Source: Pseudocercospora fijiensis CIRAD86
Lineage: Eukaryota; Ascomycota; Dothideomycetes; Mycosphaerellales; Mycosphaerellaceae
Length of the DNA: 64,000 nt
Reading direction: 5' to 3'
Assembly: GCF_000340215.1 (NCBI RefSeq)
Contig: NW_006921540.1
Location: 2,789,486-2,853,485 of the forward strand
Notes under the pieces: model-generated
Told to the model about the DNA's origin: nothing
The model's input: only the letters and a program-made list of their open reading frames with translations
Database searches by the model: none
Program-made: the position numbers and the translations under genes
Shown: positions 57,661 through 64,000 of the stretch, one piece after another
Numbering within the stretch: the first letter of the stretch is position 1
How the letters are laid out: the number at the start of each line of letters is the position of its first letter

Positions 57661-59176
57661 TGTTACGATGATGGATTACTCATGTCAACCCGACAAACCC
57701 TCTTCATGCTTCGTAATAACAATTCAAAGAAAAGAAAACGAGCGGGAATCTCAAAATAGCACGCTCAAACTTTCGCGATTCGCATCGTACATACGAGTCG
57801 TATATATGCAGGTCAGCTTTGCAGAGAAGAGTTTAGCCGGCAGGTACAAAGTGGGCGGTGCAGGCACGTGTGGTGCGACGAGGACGAGGACGAGGGCGAG
57901 GACGAGGGTAGGGCTGAAGAAGATCTCCAAGTACATATCGACCAGTTCCCTTCGAGGTACATACATATACTCATGCTTGTCAGCCGCAACTTCGGCGCGC
58001 GCAGTTGGACATGTGACTCCAGTCGTCATGGTTATGTAGATAGAACTACCGTCGGGAAAGCACAACGGCAACAAACATCATCGCATTATTATTTACAAGC
58101 GACGCAACGATCGTCGATATATGGCAGTGGCAGTGGCAATGGCATCAAAGTTCCTAAGTACCTCCGTACACATACCCCAACCACCCTTGATCCCAGCACA
58201 CCGATCGATCAGCAGTTCGCACAACAAAAAAGGCGGGAAGGATGGAAAGGAAGGTGTGCAGCGTGGCTATCCGCGGTACAGCAAGCACTAATAACGAAAC
58301 TACTGGACTCAAATCTGACGTCAAAGAACTCGGATTCCGTAAGTAGGATCTTCTATAGTTGGTGTAGTCATGTAGAAGAGCGGGCACAAATGGGGTGAAG
58401 TAGAATGTGCCGACCTTCGATGCGCTGCACGTGTGGTGTAGAGATGTTGAGATTGACTGGTTTGGTGGGCGTCTCGGCGCTTGGAGACTTCTTCATATCA
58501 CGGCGCTTGAGTGCGCGTTGTCACTATCACATACACCCTCAGCCATAACATGTTTTAGGTCATAGGATAGAGAGAGAAGGAGGAGAAGGGAAAGACATGA
58601 ACAATAACAGTATTCCATATATCTAAAAAAATAAATCCCCCAAAAAACTAACAAATCAAGTTCGATATATCGAACTCCTAGACAATTAAACCCACAATCA
58701 AACTACCAAAGATGCCTCATTCGCAAAAGGGTATATGGCTTTAATCAAGATCCAACTTTTTTTGGTTGTGTCGGTCTAAAATAAAATCCCCCAAAGACCG
58801 CCAGTGATGATGCATGATGCTGAAACACGATGAGTCACTCATCGGAGCGGAAATGGAAATGCAAAAGCCAGCCTTCCGTGATAAGCCATCGCGCGCGCCC
58901 CTGTGATCGGATGATATATTCGTACATGTCCAGTCCGGTTCGATTCAGGACGAAGCATAAACTCCGTGATGTGTTCTCTTTCTCTCTCTCTCTTAACACC
59001 AGTAATGTATAGGTAAAGTTGTGGTTGGGGTATCAGAAGCTTCGCACGAATCGCAGTCAACAGGTTGAAAGTGGCGATGTCTGTCAAAGCAAGCCAAAAC
59101 GCCGGCGCGAGTAAGAGTCGAGTTCTGAGTTTTCGCCACTGTGACTCCAGGCAACAGCGCGCGTCGGTTCGCGTCT
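57661..59176. other. Unmutated intergenic region
   Basis: Normal dinucleotide content. No convincing gene: overlapping short ORFs on both strands lack codon structure. Holds GACGAG/GAGGAC microsatellite sequence (about 57877-57908), a GGCAGT run (58122-58144), an 18-bp perfect palindrome AGTTCGATATATCGAACT (about 58659-58676) and a TC run (58978-58993). The distal part is probably the 3' UTR of the minus-strand gene. Confidence 0.6.
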
Positions 59177-60421
59177 CTAAGCTCCAGGGTTGCGCAGGAT
59201 GTCTTCGCAATTGGCGTCGAAGCGCATACTCCACAACCGCATGCCGGTCATAAGCTTCTCCGTACGATCCAACTCCCGATCGCGCCCGAAGATGGTATCA
59301 ACAAATTCGCACCCACTATTCTTGCCCATGGACACATTCTTCGAATTCCCACTCTCCTTCTTCGCCGCCTTCCACATGTAGTTTTCGCAGATTTTGAGGA
59401 GTTTGTTGAAACGCTGCCACAGCCTTTCGCCGGATTCGAGGAAGTCGTCGACCATGTCACGGGATGCTTGCGATCGGATGCGTGACATGCTCTCTTCGGC
59501 GCGCTTGATTTTGTGGGCTAATTGGATGAGTAAGAGCCACAACTCGCCGGCAACTTCGGACATGGGTGTTGCCGGGCCGTAGAAGAAGACGGTCCAATCG
59601 TAGATCCATTTGCCGAGGGAGTTGGCGTCGAAGACCGATCCCAGCAGCAGGATTGGCTCTTCGGTTGGGTCCCAATTCTTGAAGGAGTAACCGGCGGGGA
59701 TGCCAGCGCGACGCGCATCGTCCTCTGTTGCCTTGGCGGTCGGCTTGGAGGCGGTGCTGGTGCGAGGCCTCGGTGGTGGGTTCGTCGGCTTCGTAGCGTA
59801 GGATGCGCGTCGAGTTCGTGTGGATGCTTTTGGAGTGGCATCGGCTGCTGCTGTGTAGATGGGCACCTGATCACGGTATCGACGATCAGTACGTGCCTCA
59901 TGAGTCTGTTGTCGCTTGTACGGCGGTGGCCGCGACTCGTACTGTTCGTAGCGCGGCAGTTCGTCGTACGAGCGGTCGTAGCAGTATTCTTCATGAACAT
60001 TGTACTGCGGCCGCGACGAGTAGTGCTTGGTGCTCGAGAACTTGTACTGCTTGGTGCCGTCGGCGGGCACTCGATACGAATATCGAGCGCTTTCGCGTTT
60101 GCGATCAGAGCCACTTACATAGTCGGACTTCCGCTGCGGCGTCGATTGCGCAGAAGTGTGATAAGTAGGCTCTGGTGTCGAGTAGTAGGTCGCATTCCTG
60201 GGAGGAGGCGGTGTCTTGGTGGTGTAGGTGTAGGTGAAGGTGGCTCCATCGCCCGTCGCCCTCCGTTGGTGGCCTTTTTGCGGCGTCGAACTGTAGCTGA
60301 ATTGGCGCGGTGAGTAGTATGATGCATAAGCTCCTGCGGCGGGTGGTGGTGTGTGTGGAGGCGTGCGATGAGTGTAGTATGCGTATGCAGGAGGTGTCGG
60401 GTATGTCTGGAATGTTGCCAT
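59177..60421 (-). CDS. Conserved fungal protein, 'vegetative cell wall protein gp1'-like, 414 aa
   Basis: An intact ORF from ATG 60421 (MATFQTYPTPPAYAYYTHRT) to a stop at 59177-59179. Residues 1 to about 240 are disordered, rich in Tyr, Pro, Ser, Thr and Arg. Residues about 245-414 form a conserved all-alpha domain: GIPAGYSFKNWDPTEEPILL, GSVFDANSLGKWIYDWTVFF, GERLWQRFNKLLKICENYMW, GMRLWSMRFDANCEDILRNP. From memory, this C-terminal domain is widespread in ascomycete proteins carrying the gp1 label by automatic annotation, which comes only from the Pro-rich N-terminus. There is no signal peptide or membrane segment, so a cytoplasmic or nuclear protein is likelier than a wall protein. No introns are needed. 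It is the first intact gene beyond the transposon domain, about 1.5 kb from its edge. Confidence 0.9.
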   Translation of the reverse strand: MATFQTYPTPPAYAYYTHRTPPHTPPPAAGAYASYYSPRQFSYSSTPQKGHQRRATGDGATFTYTYTTKTPPPPRNATYYSTPEPTYHTSAQSTPQRKSDYVSGSDRKRESARYSYRVPADGTKQYKFSSTKHYSSRPQYNVHEEYCYDRSYDELPRYEQYESRPPPYKRQQTHEARTDRRYRDQVPIYTAAADATPKASTRTRRASYATKPTNPPPRPRTSTASKPTAKATEDDARRAGIPAGYSFKNWDPTEEPILLLGSVFDANSLGKWIYDWTVFFYGPATPMSEVAGELWLLLIQLAHKIKRAEESMSRIRSQASRDMVDDFLESGERLWQRFNKLLKICENYMWKAAKKESGNSKNVSMGKNSGCEFVDTIFGRDRELDRTEKLMTGMRLWSMRFDANCEDILRNPGA

Positions 60422-61020
60422 CGAGGCGATGGCGAGGCGTCCAGACGCGCCTCGAGTCCTTATCGAAGAATCACAAGGGGCGCCAGAGTGTTCGCGAGCA
60501 AGATGGAGGATTTATCGAGGGCGGTGAGGTCGACAGTGTGGCAACGGAGGACGAGAGGAGGAGGTTGTTGGAGTGAGTGCCTGCCTTCGTCCGTACATTG
60601 AGCTGTTGTTGTGATGTTGATTTGCGAAGTGCAAATCCAGAGACGAGATCGGAGAGACCTCGTGATATGATGGGGGAGTGAATGGTTCCTTAGGAATAAT
60701 AGGTATGATGATGCTGCTGCAGCCTGGGTGGGTGTCCTCTGGAAGAGTGCGGAAGAGAAAGAAGCAGGCAGGGCGCGCGGCGGCGAAGCGAGGTATATGG
60801 GCGACCGCGAAAGTCAGATCTTGGCCTGCCCCTGTCAATCCAGGGCGCACGCTGTGACCAGGCACTTTGGCGCAGCGCACTCGAAACAGCGCGCGGTGAC
60901 GGTGGCTGAGAAAACGTCTGATTTTCGAAATGTGCGTTTCCCGTGGGCCGTGGGCCGTGGCCAGTCGGAGCGGGCGTTGCAGAGTTGTTTAGATGCCTGG
61001 CCCCTGGAGATTTAATTTGG
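60422..61020 (-). promoter_or_regulatory. Likely upstream region of the gp1-like gene
   Basis: G/A-rich on the + strand, hence pyrimidine-rich on the gene strand, as is common upstream of fungal genes. A TGGGCCG triplication lies at about 60943-60960. ORFs here overlap and look like shadows. Confidence 0.4.
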
Positions 61021-64000
61021 GTGGCAGAAGACTGAGAAGAGGGAGTCGACGGCGGGCGCTCAGGAGCGAGAGCGAGCGCGTGAAAGGAGAAGTGCAGGCG
61101 GCCCAGGAAAGCCTTGCTTTGTTAACGACCAACGTTAGCGTGCAGCATACATGTATCCAGCCCCCTCCCAAACCCCAAACCACGGCGACGGCTATACTAC
61201 TAAGTTGTTCGTATGGCTCGGAGTGCGAAGCAGCTCCGCCGCGCATCGACGGCTACCGATTGCAGCACTCCGGACATGCCGTCTCTGTGTGCCAGCATGC
61301 GCGGGAACATGCTGGACGTGCTTACGAAGACGAGAGCCCTGCCACCGCGCAAAGCCTCAATCATTATTATCCTTCTTCTCGCCACTCTGTCCCGCGTAAC
61401 TTAGCTATTTCGGCTGCACGGACGCTGTGTGAACCTTGAGTCAAGAGTCCTGACGTTGCTTCTTCGACTCTCGTCCTCTCGCAAGCAGCAGCACCGCGCT
61501 CAGCATCTGCCGCTCTCGCTCTCGCTCTCTGGAGTCTCTGCAGCTGTCCTAGTCGCTGTGCGGCCACACGCAGGACTGCAGTAGTCTGAAGGAGTTCATG
61601 CCACCTCACGTAGGCCACAGGCTTGTGTCCGTCGACTCCGAACGATGCGGAAGCCCATCATCCATGCAGCCCGACACCTGGGAGCTGTCCCGCTGCCGCT
61701 GCCGCTGCCGCTGCCGCTGCCGCTGCCTCGTGGTGCCTCTGCTCTACTATAGCACTACTCTACCCTACCATCCCTACTATATCCCCCACGGGCCGGCCGT
61801 GCCAAAATGAGAGCCGGCCGTGCAGAGAACCCGAAACGTTGTTCGTCTGCACCAGTGCACATACGGATCGCACTTAAATTTTGACCACGTCTCGTCTGCG
61901 ACAAGGAACATGAGAAGACGACGACAGCTCGTCATCTCAGCAGCTGAGCTCTCACCAGCCAGATAGAACTACGTAGATTCGTGTCTGCTATTATTGTGAT
62001 TATGACTGGTTGAAAGTGCTCAGTAGACTTGACACGCATCACTGCGCTGCATCCGCTAGCAAGCTGGAGCTTAAACGTCACCGACAGCGCACACGAGTCG
62101 CCTAGGGTGTATGCATGCATGCAAGATTCCTCCCGTATTCTACTTTGATGAGCCGGCCTTGCGACCAGACGTTGATAGGCCAATCTCCGTCTGCAAAACA
62201 TTTTAACGCCTTCTCATTCGCACACCGACTGCACTTCTACCCAACCCTTATGCTAAGCATACCATTCTCTCACCTTACAACTCACAACCAACAAAGGCGG
62301 TGACTGACGCCTGCCTGCAATGTGCTTGGACAGCTCGCCAAAATTCTCTCACCGAGCTCACCTCAATCATCGATTATGATTCCCTCGCAAGCAGGCAAGC
62401 AAGCAAGCAAACGCTGGACTGAGCAGCTCAGCTTCGTACTGGCTGACGAAAGTGGACCACTTTGCACTGCCGTCCCACAGCGAGCCTTTGCCTGACTGTC
62501 ATGTTCAGATGACTCCACCCGCACCCGAAACTGGCGCTCTGCAGAGCTTTGTGAGGCAGGATGGCGTCAAACGAGTGAAAGTAGAGAAATCCTGTCGTGC
62601 AAATGCAGCATTGCGACATTGCTTGGTGCGACCGGCCACGGGATCTTGCAGAATGTCAGTTTCCAATATGGTAGTGCATCGAATACCCGGCTGGCTCGAC
62701 GCAGGCGTTCTCGCTCAACGCAGCCAAAGACTATCGTCAACGCATAGCCGCCGCACGCAAGGAGTGAAGACAAAGAACCTCTCCGCAATCGTGTCACGTC
62801 GGCGTCCGGGGTTATAGCGCTTTGGTTCGTTGAAAGCCACGAACCTGCTGCTGAGGCTAGCATCCAAAGTAGAAATCCAAATGCGGATGCTTGATCGTAC
62901 AGAAGTACAGAATGGCAACAACAACAACCTCTAGAAATACACCAGTCCTCGCCGCTGGGTCCTCCTAGTGCCCATTTCGGGTCGCGAAAATATCACACGC
63001 GTCGCGCGCATGCTTTTCTCCAATAACGTTCGCTCGAGGTCGGTGTGCGACGAGGTGGCGGAGCGGAGCGGCCTCTATCTGTTTCCAGCTCCTTTCCCGG
63101 AACCGTCCAACATGTCACAGCATCCTGCCTCCAATCGCTGGGACGAACGCGTTGTATTGGTGTCGGATACTGACATTGAGAACTTACACAGCCGTACAGC
63201 ATGACAGGAACACCCTCCAATGCCCGGACACCATGTGTACCTTCGCACATGGAACAAATGAGCAGGAGAACCGATGGCCTGGCTTTTAAGCTAGTACCTG
63301 GAGCACACGAGACGCCACCGTGACCAGCGCTGCCAAAAATCCGCGATTGGCGCGGATGGAGCTTTGTGATTCTTTATTATGGTCCGATCGACTCTCCCAC
63401 GCCATCTGATGCAAGGGCCAGATGCAGACATGCCTCATTTCTGTCTTTTTCTTCATGTGAAAAAGCTACGCTCTGTTTCACTGGTAGTCTCTTGATCAAC
63501 ACTCACGTGAAACGACAATAGTGGGATCTCCAGGGCCGTTCCTCTGCTGTGGCACCTGAGGTAAGCCGTTGGAGAGCGAGGTCATCTGTCAAGAAATAGG
63601 TACCAGACGTCAGCTTTGTGTGGCCCATTGCGGCAAACTCCGCTTAGGCGTTGCACCAAGATCCATGAGATCTCACTTCGGACGGACTTGCATCCTCTGC
63701 TTTACGGCTGCGCCAATATTACCATTCGCGCCAATCTCCCCCTACCGCTGCCGACGCTATCTCCTTCATGCCCTCGTCAGGTTCCCAGCTCATGCCGCGT
63801 CAGTCATAGAGGTGCGCGTCAAATCGCGCTGAGTAGTCACATAACATCTAGCAAGCAGTAGGTATTGACTCTCATGTCTCCTTCTTGCGGCATCTGTGAA
63901 CCAGAGTCTTTGTCTTCAACGCAAACTACTGCTTAATCCGGCATCAGCGCTATCTTGAATAAAGAATGGAAAGGAATTCGAGACACCTGCAGGATGCATT
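61021..64000. other. Unmutated region without a recognisable gene
   Basis: Many short overlapping ORFs (60-150 codons) on both strands with no domain or clear codon bias. A spliced gene cannot be excluded. Contains a CCGCTG hexanucleotide run (61690-61727), a CTCTCG run (61511-61530) and an AAGCAGGC/AAGC run (62388-62410). CpA and TpG are abundant, so there is no RIP. Confidence 0.5.

Noticed and set aside
57668..58398. Overlapping ORFs of 123, 107 and 176 codons on both strands just beyond the Helitron end.
   Set aside because: They overlap each other, are built on GAGGAC-type simple repeats and have no domain; openness is due to GC content and lack of RIP stops.
59518..60313. ORFs of 198, 121 and 137 codons overlapping the gp1-like gene.
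   Set aside because: They are alternative-frame shadows of the 414-codon gene, whose C-terminal domain is recognisable.
60512..60880. A 122-codon minus-strand ORF upstream of the gp1-like gene.
   Set aside because: Low-complexity, no domain, and positioned as a 5' leader or promoter.

Overview
The window reads as filamentous-fungal (Pezizomycotina) nuclear DNA. Positions 1-57,660 are almost stripped of CpA and TpG, while CpG and GC content stay moderate. Every decayed gene there keeps one long reading frame broken mainly by TAG and TAA, as expected when CAG, CAA and TGG codons are hit by repeat-induced point mutation (RIP). From 57,661 the sequence is ordinary, unmutated DNA with an intact gene whose C-terminal domain resembles the fungal family annotated 'vegetative cell wall protein gp1'. 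A Dothideomycete is my guess for the host; this is inference.

Layout. A Ty1/Copia element (622-28206, antisense, 122-bp LTRs, TSD AGTAG) is split by two nested insertions. The first is a 12.3-kb Ty3/Gypsy-like element (3986-16295, 280-bp LTRs) with gag-protease, pol, a small hydrophobic ORF and an unrecognised third ORF of about 920 codons. The second is a 9.9-kb hAT DNA transposon (17571-27479, 8-bp TSD CTCTATAC). Removing both restores a roughly 5.35-kb Copia element. After unidentified RIP-decayed DNA (28212-32850) comes a 7.0-kb chromovirus-type Gypsy element (32851-39846, 308-bp LTRs, TSD GACGA) that carries a spliced antisense gene between pol and the 3' LTR. A Helitron follows, with a 2,327-codon Rep-helicase frame and a second cysteine-rich gene. 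It has two successive Helitron-type 3' ends, at 49262 and 57660, separated by about 8 kb of degener­ate satellite. The second 3' end is the exact edge of the RIP-mutated domain.

Most notable content. The hAT element encodes its transposase plus at least four other genes. Two of these are clear histone H3-fold proteins (18724-19426 and 21154-21774). Introns of the hAT genes carry short tandem arrays with a GCCGGCTA core; removing the introns rejoins the reading frames exactly and rebuilds the H3 GTVALR motif. In the 12.3-kb Gypsy element a 27-bp quasi-palindrome lies near the ends of each large ORF, and one more copy lies just after the Copia polyprotein. The chromovirus antisense gene has three introns with near-identical branch-site regions.

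All genes in 1-57,660 are RIP-inactivated as they stand, so their products are described as ancestral coding content read through TAG/TAA. No database search was possible; novelty statements are inference.
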